A stretch of DNA of 64,000 nucleotides from Dokdonella sp. Lineage in GTDB: Bacteria > Pseudomonadota > Gammaproteobacteria > Xanthomonadales > Rhodanobacteraceae. The translations under genes and the position numbers were made by a program. Positions 27,607-35,431 of this stretch are shown here, piece after piece; position 1 is the first letter of the stretch, and each line of letters begins with the position of its first letter. Location: the NCBI RefSeq assembly GCF_019634845.1, contig NZ_JAHCAQ010000010.1:1-64000 (forward strand), in the 5' to 3' direction. Under the pieces are notes generated by a model that was given only the letters and a program-made list of their open reading frames with translations, had not been told where the DNA came from and did no database searches.

Positions 27607-28800
27607 TTAGGGATGGTCTGATCAATCGCCACCGAGCTGCCTCCGCGTGCGATTGGGCCCTGCGCCGGTGAAGACACCCATTTGGGCGGCGCAATACCGC
27701 CCCATGTGCACCGCAGTGAACCCTTTCGGGCCACTGCGGACGCAGTCACCCCATGCCGGTTGCAACAAGCGCTTGCGCGCCATCCACAGATTGACCAGCG
27801 CAAGCAGCGTCGTCACCTGCGCGCCGTTCTTCGCCAGCCCTTGTAGCGCGCCTTCACGTAGGCGAACTGCCGATTGAGCACGCGGAAGGGATGCTCCACC
27901 GCCGCGCGGATCGAGGCCTTGGCGTGCTCCAGTTGCTCGGTGATCTCACGCAGCATCGGGGCGTCGACACCCTTCACCGCGCTGCGCTTTGCCGCGATCC
28001 AGAACCTTCGGCCACGCTTGGCCGCACGTTTCTCTGATCCGATGTAGCCGGCATCGCCGAAGACGTGCTGCTCCTTGCCGTGCAGCAGATCCGCCGCCAT
28101 GGTCACATCGGCCACGTTCGCCGCCGTGCTCACCACGGTGTGCACTAGGCCCGACCCCTCGCCCACGCCGATATGCGCCTTCATGCCGAAGTACCACGGT
28201 TGGCCCTTCTTCGTCTGGTGCATGTCCGGGCCGCGTGCCTTGGCATTGTTCTTCGTCGACGGCGCCGCCGCAATGATCGTGGCGTCCACGATGGTGCCTT
28301 GCGACAGCTTCATGCCGTGCCGCTTCAGGTGCTCGCTCACCGCGGCCAACAACGATTCGGCCAGGCCGTGCTTCTCCAGCAGGTGGCGGAACTTGGACAC
28401 CATCGACTCGTCCGGCGCGCTTTCCTGGCCCAGGTCGATGCCCACGAAGCGGCGCATCGCGGCCGAGTCGTACAGCGATTCTTCCACGCCCGGATCGGAC
28501 AGCGCGTACCACTGCTGCAGAAAATGGATGCGCAGAATGCGCTCCAGCCCGACCGCGCGCCGGCGACCCACGCCGGGCTCCGGAGCCTTCGGATAGCGCG
28601 GCGCGATGACCGCACACGGCTCCGCCCACGGCACCACCTGATCCATCTCCGCCAGGAACACGTCACGCCGCGTCGGCTTGCGGTGCCACTCGAAACCGGC
28701 GTCGTGCTGCATCGACAGGCTCATCTGCTTGGTCGTCATCGGGCACGATCCGGCTACAGGTCGGGGCTTCGGCCGCGGGGCAAAATCAGAGTTTCCCTAA
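27607..28800 (-). mobile_element. IS5-family insertion sequence, frameshifted
   Basis: About 1.2 kb. The ends form an imperfect inverted repeat: TTAGGGATGGTCTGAT at the left (27607) and TTAGGGAAACTCTGAT read inward from 28800, 13 of 16 matches. The transposase lies on the minus strand. Exact ends and any target duplication could not be fixed; TTA and TAA flank a possible GGGA...TCCC core. Confidence 0.7.
27622..28739 (-). pseudogene. IS5-family transposase with C-terminal frameshift
   Basis: The frame from ATG 28739 gives 308 residues with the IS5 features: N-terminal DUF772-type domain (RILRIHFLQQWYALSDPGVEESLYD), first catalytic Asp in TIVDATIIAA, second in VFGDAGYIG, and Glu region near EHPFRVLNRQFAYVKARYKG. 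It then reads WRRTARR-stop, whereas the other frame continues as LAKNGAQVTTLLALVNLWMARKRL (stop at 27622). One missing base at about 27838-27840 explains this. The element is probably inactive, unless the shift is a sequencing error or programmed. Confidence 0.82.
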
Positions 28801-29185
28801 TGTTCTCTGACCCGTTTTCCCGACCTGTTTTCCCGTGCTCCGCATAGCGACCGGATGACATCAACATTCCGTGCTCTCAACGACGACCTTCGACGTTCAA
28901 ATCACACCGCCAGGACGCATGGTCCGTGATCGGGATGCGATATCCGAATGCTGCGATGCCAGACCTGACCCCTGTGGAGGTGTTGATGGCAGTGGATGCC
29001 ATTTCCAGCGCGAAGGCCACGGAGCCATGTCACTGGCGACATGGCGGCCACCCAAGTAGTGGATGCACACAGCAGGAAGGGCGAGAAAGCAAGCTGATTG
29101 CTTGGCCGTTGCCGAAAGAGCGGGCGCCAACGTCAATTGGTGCCGCTGCAGGTTGCAATCCGCAAGCCCACGACGCCGTGCGCCT
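28801..29185. other. Gap between IS5 element and immunity-type operon, no gene seen
   Basis: 385 bases with no coding-like frame, promoter pair or terminator that I could support. The open frame at 28926-29384 on the plus strand runs into the antisense of the next gene and has no recognisable content. Confidence 0.35.
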
Positions 29186-30580
29186 TCATGCCCTCACCCC
29201 CGGCCAGTTCCGCAATTCTTCCACCGCATCCAGCGCCTCGCGCAGCTCGCCGCCGACCTCCCGTTTCCACAATGCGGCGGCCTGCGCCCTGCCGCCCCGA
29301 CGCAGGGATTCGCACAGTGCATCACGCGTGGCCTGTGGCAATGCCATCCACCGCCGCAGGGTGAGCGAACCCGGCGCGCCATGACGATTCGCGGGATCGC
29401 GCGCGGCGAAGCAGGGATACAACGCGGGCAGACGCGCATGGACGTCGCCGCCCTCCCGTGCGCAGTGCAGTTGAGGCATCACCGATTCGGGCAGGTCCCA
29501 GCCCAGGGCCATGGTCGGCGTGTCGAGCAGTTGCGCGACATTGGCGGCCATCAACACCTGCGCCGAGCGCACCACGGCGGTCAGGTCGTGCGGATCGACG
29601 CCGGCCGCCAGCAAGCGCTCCAGCGCCGGCAGATCGATGAACGGGAACCCGCTCGGCCCCGCTTGCCGCCAGCGTGCAATCCATTGCGGCTCGGGCTGTG
29701 TTTCGTCCACCACGTCGGCCCACAGGCCGCGCAGCAGCAGTTCCTGCAGCAACAGGCGCGCATCGCCGGCGGCCAGCGCACGCAAGGCGTCGTCCGCGCA
29801 CCCGGCATCGACGCCCGCATCGGTTAACCGCATGCGCAGCAAGGCGAGGTCAGCGGTGGTGGGCGGGCCTGCCGCATCGAATCTTGCCGGTCGCCCCGCC
29901 ACCAGCGTTTCGCATTGCCAAACCGGGAGGATGGATTGGGCGGGCGGCGCGGCTTGCGGCAGGCGCGACAATTCGTCGCGCAGGGCCTGCGGCGAAAGCC
30001 AGCGCAGTTCCCCATCCGCGCCCTGCATCGGGTCGTTCGCGACCAGTGCCCGCAGCCTTGCGCCCGCGGCGCAATCCAGTGCGATGGCGGTGCGCTCGAT
30101 ATCCAGGCGTACGATGCGCACGTCGTCCCCGGCGCTCCAGCGCGGCGCGTCGGCGCATTCGCCGCCCAGCGCGCGCAGCAGCATGGCGCAGGCGAAGTCG
30201 GCGAAGCTGGCGTGCGCTTCCGTGCACGGCCCGCCGGCATGCGGCAGCCGCAGCACCTGCGGCTCGGCGTCGGGCCGCGCCAGCAGGCACCAGACATCGC
30301 CGCCGCCGTCCTCGGCGAACGGCAGGAAACGCAGACCTTGCTGGCAGTCCGGGCGCAGCCATTCTTCGATGTGGATGGCGCTGGCATCGGCGCCGATCCA
30401 TTCGAAATCGCGGCAAGCGATCAAGGCGGGCGGATCGCGCAGGTAGCGTTCGCGCGAGTCGGCCGCCCAAGCGGGGCCGTACTCGGTGCGTCCGGCGGCG
30501 AGCAGGCGCCGCAACGCCGCCGGCAGCGTGATTCCGACCCGCCGCGCCAGCGCCTCGTAGCCTGCTGCTACGTCAGTCAT
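29186..30580 (-). CDS. SMI1/KNR4 (SUKH)-family protein
   Basis: 464 residues, last gene of a seven-gene minus-strand operon. The first about 160 residues have a SUKH layout: GYEALARRVGITLPAALRRLLA, a central IEEWLRPDCQQGLRFLPFAEDGGGDVWCLLA strand pair, and HASFADFACAMLL. The rest is alpha-helical with a leucine-rich stretch and no recognised domain. SUKH proteins neutralise toxins of contact-dependent and polymorphic toxin systems. The start overlaps the preceding gene by 4 bases (ATGA). Confidence 0.65.
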   Translation of the reverse strand: MTDVAAGYEALARRVGITLPAALRRLLAAGRTEYGPAWAADSRERYLRDPPALIACRDFEWIGADASAIHIEEWLRPDCQQGLRFLPFAEDGGGDVWCLLARPDAEPQVLRLPHAGGPCTEAHASFADFACAMLLRALGGECADAPRWSAGDDVRIVRLDIERTAIALDCAAGARLRALVANDPMQGADGELRWLSPQALRDELSRLPQAAPPAQSILPVWQCETLVAGRPARFDAAGPPTTADLALLRMRLTDAGVDAGCADDALRALAAGDARLLLQELLLRGLWADVVDETQPEPQWIARWRQAGPSGFPFIDLPALERLLAAGVDPHDLTAVVRSAQVLMAANVAQLLDTPTMALGWDLPESVMPQLHCAREGGDVHARLPALYPCFAARDPANRHGAPGSLTLRRWMALPQATRDALCESLRRGGRAQAAALWKREVGGELREALDAVEELRNWPGVRA

Positions 30581-31068
30581 GCGCCCGCCTCCCCCGCGAT
30601 CTGCGCACGCACGCGCTCCAACTCGGCCTCTTCCGCCTCCGTATCGGCATCGACTTCGGTCACCAGCAGGCGGATCCCGGGATGCGCGGCGAACGCGCCT
30701 TCATGCTCCAGCCGCGCCAGCACGCGGCGCAAGCGGTCGAGGAAAGCGTCGGCGATTCCGGGGTGGGCAGCGCATGCGTCTTCGTAGCGAACGCGCAATG
30801 GTTCGTAGCGCCGGTGCCAAAGTTCGGTCAGCGCCGGCAATTCGTCCTCCACTGCCTCATGCTCCCAGTCGGGCGGCTCCATCGCCGCGCGCTCGGGCAG
30901 GAAGGTCAGGCTGATACTCAGGAAGCCATGGGCGGAGCTGCAGTTGTAGGCGAAGCCGGCAATGCGCGGCTGCGTTGGCCAGGCTTCGCGCGCGGCGTCC
31001 AGTGCGCGCAGGGTCAGTTCGCGCACCAGCGGTTCGAAACCGGCGGCGGACAACATGTCAGTGTCCAT
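30577..31068 (-). CDS. Hypothetical acidic protein in immunity operon
   Basis: 163 residues from ATG 31068, chosen over ATG 31074 because AAGGAG sits 7 bases before it. The protein is acidic with an early AYNCSSAHGFLSISLTFLPE strand region and a helical C-terminal half (DRLRRVLARLEHEGAF, EAEEAELERVRAQIAGEAGA). No family is recognised with confidence. Overlaps of 11 bases with the gene upstream and 4 bases with the one downstream show tight co-translation. Confidence 0.65.
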   Translation of the reverse strand: MDTDMLSAAGFEPLVRELTLRALDAAREAWPTQPRIAGFAYNCSSAHGFLSISLTFLPERAAMEPPDWEHEAVEDELPALTELWHRRYEPLRVRYEDACAAHPGIADAFLDRLRRVLARLEHEGAFAAHPGIRLLVTEVDADTEAEEAELERVRAQIAGEAGA

Positions 31069-31480
31069 CGGCATTCTCCTTGTCGTCGCTGTCCACGATG
31101 CACGCCTGCCCGGCCGCGGCCATCCGCGCAAGTTGCGCCGCGGCCTGCGCGTGCAGCGCCGGCTGCGCATGGAAGTTGAAGCGGATGCGCTCGGACAACG
31201 CCAGCGCCTGCGCACCCGCCGGCGACAGCGCAAGTTCGATGGCCATCGCGCCGATCCGCAGTGCGCGCACTTCGCCGCTGCAGGCCAGGTCCTGGTCGGT
31301 GCGCTCCAGGTACAGCGCGTCGCAAGCGGCATCGCCGGTCGCCTGCTGACCGCAGGCGATGTGCAGCACGTCGAGTGGATCGTGTTCGGATACGAAACCC
31401 AGACTGAGCCACTGCAGGCCATCGCCCTCGCCGCTGTGCACTTCGACCACGTCGATGTCACCCTCCAAGGTCGGGTTCAT
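31058..31480 (-). CDS. Imm10-like immunity protein
   Basis: 140 residues. ALYLERTDQDLACSGEVRALRIGAMAIELALS and the following IRFNF strand resemble the Imm10 immunity family (YLE-x-DQ-x-x-x-x-G pattern), recalled from memory and not searched. The C-terminus adds a helical tail. Its stop overlaps the next gene by 11 bases and it starts 3 bases after the DUF6985-like gene's stop. Confidence 0.55.
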   Translation of the reverse strand: MNPTLEGDIDVVEVHSGEGDGLQWLSLGFVSEHDPLDVLHIACGQQATGDAACDALYLERTDQDLACSGEVRALRIGAMAIELALSPAGAQALALSERIRFNFHAQPALHAQAAAQLARMAAAGQACIVDSDDKENADGH

Positions 31481-31483
31481 AGC

Positions 31484-31921
31484 TCAACCCTCCGCACAGA
31501 TTTCGTCGAGCCGTCCATCGATCAGGCGAAGGCTCGCGCACTGCTCGTCCCACGGGATTTCGTAGTGGATCGAGCAGGCGTTCGCGTCGTCACCACCGTG
31601 CACCTCGATCCAGCACGGGTCGAGATGCGACCACAGGTTGGCGTCGCACAGCGCGATCTCGTCCGGCACGACCTCGCACTCCCGCAGGTAGGCGACCAGC
31701 GCCGGTGTCGCCTGCGCGCGGATGCGCTCGCCATCGGCCAGCACGCGCGCGAAGGCGGCTACCTGTTCTGGCATCGGCCCCTCGCGCCGGCCATGCACGC
31801 GCAGGGCGAAACCCACGCCCAAGTGCGGCAGGTCGATCGTGCCTTCCCAGACGCTGCTCTGGCCCTGCGCGGTGAGCCTGCCGAAAGGCGGGCAGTCGAG
31901 GTGACGGTCAAAGATTCCCAT
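31484..31921 (-). CDS. DUF6985-like protein
   Basis: 145 residues from ATG 31921. VWEGTIDLPHLGVGFALRVHG followed by PEQVAAFARVLADGE and, near the end, YEIPWDEQCASLRLIDGRLDEI fits the beta-rich DUF6985 pattern often found in toxin-immunity neighbourhoods. The family assignment is from memory. It is separated by 62 bases from the small exported protein gene upstream. Confidence 0.5.
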   Translation of the reverse strand: MGIFDRHLDCPPFGRLTAQGQSSVWEGTIDLPHLGVGFALRVHGRREGPMPEQVAAFARVLADGERIRAQATPALVAYLRECEVVPDEIALCDANLWSHLDPCWIEVHGGDDANACSIHYEIPWDEQCASLRLIDGRLDEICAEG

Positions 31922-31983
31922 GCGGGGCTCCACTGGCCTTCAGGATTTCGGGATTGCGAACACCGTTGCCTGGCATCGCGGCG

Positions 31984-32385
31984 TCATGCTGCGTGCTTCC
32001 CCACAAGCGGCCGCGAGTTGCCGCAGGCATCGACGTAATAGCGCCCGGCCCGGTCGCGCTGCAGGTACAGCAGATAGCGACCGCCGACCTCCATCGGAAA
32101 GCGCGCACTGGTGTTTTCGCTGGTCAGGTCGAATGTCGCAGGCGCCCGCCCGCCGAGGAGGCGCAACCGCGCCACCCGGTAGCGGATGGCGCTGATGCCG
32201 TCTGGATCGTCCGCATCTTCATGCAGTGGCGTGGCGGACAGCACGCGCACCAGCAGCACCCCGGTCGCGGTGGCGGCCTCCCGCGCATGCGTTGGCGCAC
32301 GACCATCCAGACACAGGGCATGAACCGGTGCCACCCAGGCAATGGCCAGCGCCATCGCGGTGAAGCGGTGCAGGGTCAGCATCAT
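31984..32385 (-). CDS. Small exported hypothetical protein
   Basis: 133 residues with a signal peptide (MMLTLHRFTAMALAIAWVAPVHA) and a short beta-rich mature part containing VGGRYLLYLQRDRAGRYYVDACGNSRP. Two to three cysteines could form disulfides. This tail resembles segments of periplasmic proteins with a TIMP/NTR-like layout, but I cannot assign it. Part of the minus-strand immunity-type operon. Confidence 0.6.
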   Translation of the reverse strand: MMLTLHRFTAMALAIAWVAPVHALCLDGRAPTHAREAATATGVLLVRVLSATPLHEDADDPDGISAIRYRVARLRLLGGRAPATFDLTSENTSARFPMEVGGRYLLYLQRDRAGRYYVDACGNSRPLVGKHAA

Positions 32386-32410
32386 GCCGCCATCCGGGCT
32401 TCATCGACGC

Positions 32411-33244
32411 TCACGGCTTGGCTTCCGGTTCCAGTTCAATGCGGTAGTCGTCCTGCAAGGCGCGGCCGCTGCGATGGTGCGGCCACTGGAACAGGTAGCG
32501 GGCTTCTTCCAGTTTCCCGCGCAGGCGGTAGCGGGCTTTCAACCGCAGCGTCGGGCGGCCCTTGCCGACCTGTTCAACGCGGCCGATCTGCACGGCATCG
32601 GCGGGACTGTCTGCGGTGAAATCGGTATGCGCCATCACTCGACCGTCGCGCAGCACCAGCAGCAGATGGGTGTGCTGGTAGATGCCGAGGAACGGCGACT
32701 CGGCGTGGATCAGCCGGGCGATGCCGTCCATCTGCGGACGCGCGGTGTTCCGCATCAGGCCGAGCAGGCTATGGCTGACGATGACGGTGTTGCGCAGGCG
32801 TGCGTGCAGCAGCGCACGGTTGTCGGCGATGCAGTCGGCCAGCCGGCGCACCTCCGCCGCATCGGCGAGCGACGGCGGCAGGTAGAGGGTGTCGCCGCGT
32901 TCGTGGTCGCCGAATGTCGACAGGCCCGTTGTATCGAGATCGAGGCCGAAGTTGTAGCTGCGCGCGGGATCGCGCAGGCGGTACCCGTCCAGGTTGCGGT
33001 AATAGCCCTCGAAGTGAACCGCATCCAGCGCTTGCCCGCGGTAGCGGTAGCGCAGTTCCAGCATCGAGCCGCCGGCCTCGTTGCGGTTGTAGGGGCGCGC
33101 ATCGATCGTCAGCGCGCCATCCGGGCAGGCCAGCTGCACCACGGGTTGCCAGCCGGCGGCCATCAGCGGGCTCCACGCCAGCAGCATGGACAGTGCGGCC
33201 AACGGCCAGAGGCGGGACTTGCGTGGAGGGTTACGGCTCGGCAT
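32411..33244 (-). CDS. Exported hypothetical protein
   Basis: 277 residues with an N-terminal export signal (PLAALSMLLAWSPLMAAG). The mature part is beta-rich with charged stretches (GGSMLELRYRYRGQALDAVHFEGYYRNLDGYRL) and a helical middle (LADCIADNRALLHARLRNTVIVSHSLLGLMRN). No family recognised. It begins 7 bases after the stop of the membrane protein gene at 33252-33887. Confidence 0.6.
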   Translation of the reverse strand: MPSRNPPRKSRLWPLAALSMLLAWSPLMAAGWQPVVQLACPDGALTIDARPYNRNEAGGSMLELRYRYRGQALDAVHFEGYYRNLDGYRLRDPARSYNFGLDLDTTGLSTFGDHERGDTLYLPPSLADAAEVRRLADCIADNRALLHARLRNTVIVSHSLLGLMRNTARPQMDGIARLIHAESPFLGIYQHTHLLLVLRDGRVMAHTDFTADSPADAVQIGRVEQVGKGRPTLRLKARYRLRGKLEEARYLFQWPHHRSGRALQDDYRIELEPEAKP

Positions 33245-33251
33245 CGGTGAT

Positions 33252-33887
33252 TCATCGGTGGGTGATGTAGTACCAACGGCCTTTGCCGTCGGATTCGCTC
33301 ATGGCGTCCGTGCGCATGTCGCCGCGCGCCTTGGCGTCGAACGCCCGTGGATCGGCGTCGCCACCGACCCACAGATAACCGGCGTAGTGGTCCAGCAGGC
33401 CGCGATCCGTATAGAAAAACACGTAGTCCTGACCCCGATGGTGCTCGACCACCACCTCGTTGCCGCCCGCGGAGACCTGCGGAGTGCCATGCAATGCGAT
33501 CAGGTCCGGATTGTGCGCGACGTTCGGCACCAATCGCCCGGCCTGCACCGCCGCGATCACCGTCTTGCGTGCTGCCAGTCGGCCATGGAAGTCGGCCCAC
33601 AACCACCAGCGCTCGAAAGGCGCCAGCAGGGAGAAGGCCATCGCGGCGACGCAGGCCAACGCCGGCAACCATGCGCGCCAAGGTCGGCGCCACGCATGCC
33701 GCACGGCCAACATCAGCGCACCCAGCATCAGCAGCCAGACCAGCGCGAACCACGGCCCCAGCAGGAACGGCGTCAGCCAGTCCAGCAGCGACCATTCCAG
33801 CGCATGACTGGCCAGCAAGACCAGACTGGCGACGCCGATGGTCACCCACAGGCGGGCCGCGCGCGGGCGTGGGGACGGATCGGTCAT
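33252..33887 (-). CDS. Membrane hypothetical protein, first gene of minus-strand operon
   Basis: 211 residues from ATG 33887. Three hydrophobic segments (LWVTIGVASLVLLASHAL, GPWFALVWLLMLGALMLAV, LPALACVAAMAFSLLAP) precede a soluble C-terminal domain with VVVEHHRGQDYVFFYTDRGLLDHYAGYLWVG. Function unknown. The divergent spacer to the zinc-ribbon gene is 211 bases and probably holds promoters for both operons. Confidence 0.6.
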   Translation of the reverse strand: MTDPSPRPRAARLWVTIGVASLVLLASHALEWSLLDWLTPFLLGPWFALVWLLMLGALMLAVRHAWRRPWRAWLPALACVAAMAFSLLAPFERWWLWADFHGRLAARKTVIAAVQAGRLVPNVAHNPDLIALHGTPQVSAGGNEVVVEHHRGQDYVFFYTDRGLLDHYAGYLWVGGDADPRAFDAKARGDMRTDAMSESDGKGRWYYITHR

Positions 33888-34098
33888 GAGAGAGGCGAAT
33901 GGGGTGGCGGGGGTCGGAAACAACAACGATTCTCGGCGTCCGATCCGCTCGTATTATCCCCGATGAGCGAAACAGATATCGAACCACGTACAATCCATCG
34001 TCCCAACAACAAGGCCACGCGCGGCGGCGGAGTTCCGTTCATACCGGAATGGGCCGCGGATGCGCGTCGGCAGGCATTCAACAACAATCGGAGCATCC
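33888..34098. other. Divergent spacer between the two immunity-type operons
   Basis: 211 bases. TATTAT at 33952-33957 and TACAAT at 33989-33994 are possible -10 elements on the plus strand, but neither has a clear -35. The open frame from ATG 33963 overlaps the next gene and has no recognisable content. Confidence 0.3.
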
Positions 34099-34590
34099 AT
34101 GGCATCGTGCGGAGCATGCGGCACCACCATCCTGTTCGGCGGACGGGACTATGCGGGGATGCGTTTTTGCAGCGAGAAATGCGCGGCCAACGGCCGTGTC
34201 GCCATCGCCGCGCAGCGTGTACCCGATGCGGAAGCGCTGCTGCTGGCATCGCAAATCCATGCAGAAAAATGCCCGAAATGCGCGGGACCCGGCCCGGTGG
34301 ACATGCGGGCTTCGTACAAGGTGTGGTCGGCCGTGTTCATGACCCGCTGGGCCAGCGCCAGCCAGGTGGCATGCCGCCGTTGCGGGATCCGGAAGCAGTC
34401 GCTGTCGGCGCTCGGCAGCCTGATCTTCGGCTGGTGGGGCTTCCCGTGGGGATTGATCATGACCCCGGTGCAGCTGTTCCGAAACATCGCCGCCATCGTC
34501 AAGCCGCACGACCCGGCCCGGCCATCGCCGCAGCTCATCCAGCACTCCCGGCTGCTGCTGGCGGACCGGATGCTCGAATCGCAGGTCTAA
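34099..34590 (+). CDS. Double zinc-ribbon membrane-associated protein
   Basis: 163 residues from ATG 34099, preceded by GGAGC. Two Cys4-type ribbons are visible: CGAC...FCSEKC at the start and CPKC...CRRC in the middle. A hydrophobic segment follows (LIFGWWGFPWGLIMTPVQLF). Likely a small metal-binding membrane protein; role unknown. First gene of the plus-strand operon; the DUF2007-like gene starts 7 bases after its stop. Confidence 0.65.
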   Translation: MASCGACGTTILFGGRDYAGMRFCSEKCAANGRVAIAAQRVPDAEALLLASQIHAEKCPKCAGPGPVDMRASYKVWSAVFMTRWASASQVACRRCGIRKQSLSALGSLIFGWWGFPWGLIMTPVQLFRNIAAIVKPHDPARPSPQLIQHSRLLLADRMLESQV

Positions 34591-34597
34591 CCTCCGC

Positions 34598-34927
34598 ATG
34601 AAACTGCTCCGCGCATCCAGCAGCCTGGCGTTCGTCCACTCCCTCCGCATTGCCTTGGAGGGTGAAGACATCGAAACCTACTGCTCCGACGCCGAAACCA
34701 CCAGCCTTCCCAGCATCGCCGGCGCGATTGGCAGCTCGAACAGGGTGTGCGTGCTCCACGAGAAAGACTAGGGGCGTGCCCTCGGCACCATGAACAGGTT
34801 GTCCGGCCCCGCAACGGAACGCGCGGTTCCGGCATCCGCGAAACCCCCGTTGCCGCTCTGGCTGGTGGTTGGCGCTTCCGCGCTGTTGGTTGCGGTGTTG
34901 GCGGGCATGCTGGGGGCATCCGCATGA
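34598..34927 (+). pseudogene. DUF2007-like protein with C-terminal membrane helix, interrupted by in-frame amber codon
   Basis: Codons run in one frame from ATG 34598 (MKLLRASSSLAFVHSLRIALEGEDIETYC..., a layout like DUF2007 'signal-transducing' proteins) through CVLHEKD to TAG at 34769-34771. They continue without a shift as GRALGTMNRLSG... to a membrane helix (LWLVVGASALLVAVLAG) and TGA at 34925-34927. The second part lacks a good independent start except ATG 34790. A single base change (for example CAG to TAG) would restore a 109-residue protein. Too short for the usual ORF cut-off when split. Confidence 0.65.
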
Positions 34928-35003
34928 ATCCAGACGAATCCGGAAAACGCCGCAATGCGAAGCGGCACGATCCGATACGGAAATCGGGCAGGTAGTGCGC
35001 GCC

Positions 35004-35402
35004 ATGAAGCCGCCTTTTCTTGCCTTTTCGAAACGACGACCGCCGTTTCATGACGGCGCGAACGAAGCACACGCGCGCATCGCGTTCGATTGCCGCGTGT
35101 GCAATGCGACGATCGAGGAGAACGCACTGGCCTGCCTGTCCGCAGGCGCGGACGGGTACGCCGGCCTGGCGGAAGGCGCGCGCAGCCACATCGCACGCGC
35201 CTGCGGCATGCAGGACGCCCGTTTCCCGAACGGCCGCTGCGCCACGTTCTGCACCACGGCCTGTCCGCAGTGCCGGGCGCGCTACGTCCTTGCCATCGAC
35301 TTCCATGAACAGCAGCCGGCGCGCTACATCGGCGTACTGCAGGCATTGGCCGGTTTCCCGGCCGACGACGTTTGCGCATCCCCCCCCACGATCCGGCGTG
35401 AC
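35004..35402 (+). pseudogene. Cysteine-rich hypothetical protein, probably frameshifted at a C8 tract
   Basis: From ATG 35004 the frame encodes a coherent Cys-rich protein (FDCRVCNATIEENALACL, CATFCTTACPQCRARYVLAIDF, YIGVLQALAGFPADDV). At C8 (35381-35388) it runs on, antisense-like and low quality, over the next gene to 36050. One extra C would give ...ASPPHDPA and TGA at 35400-35402, 29 bases before the next ATG. Either a sequencing or assembly indel, a decayed gene, or a phase-variable tract. No family recognised. Confidence 0.5.
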
Positions 35403-35431
35403 CACCTTTCCCCCAAACCACGGTACCCAAT

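Noticed and set aside
32342-34601. Plus-strand frames 32342-33250 and 33186-34601
   Set aside because: Arg/Gln/His-rich shadows of the minus-strand exported and membrane protein genes; the apparent start at 33963 has no family content.
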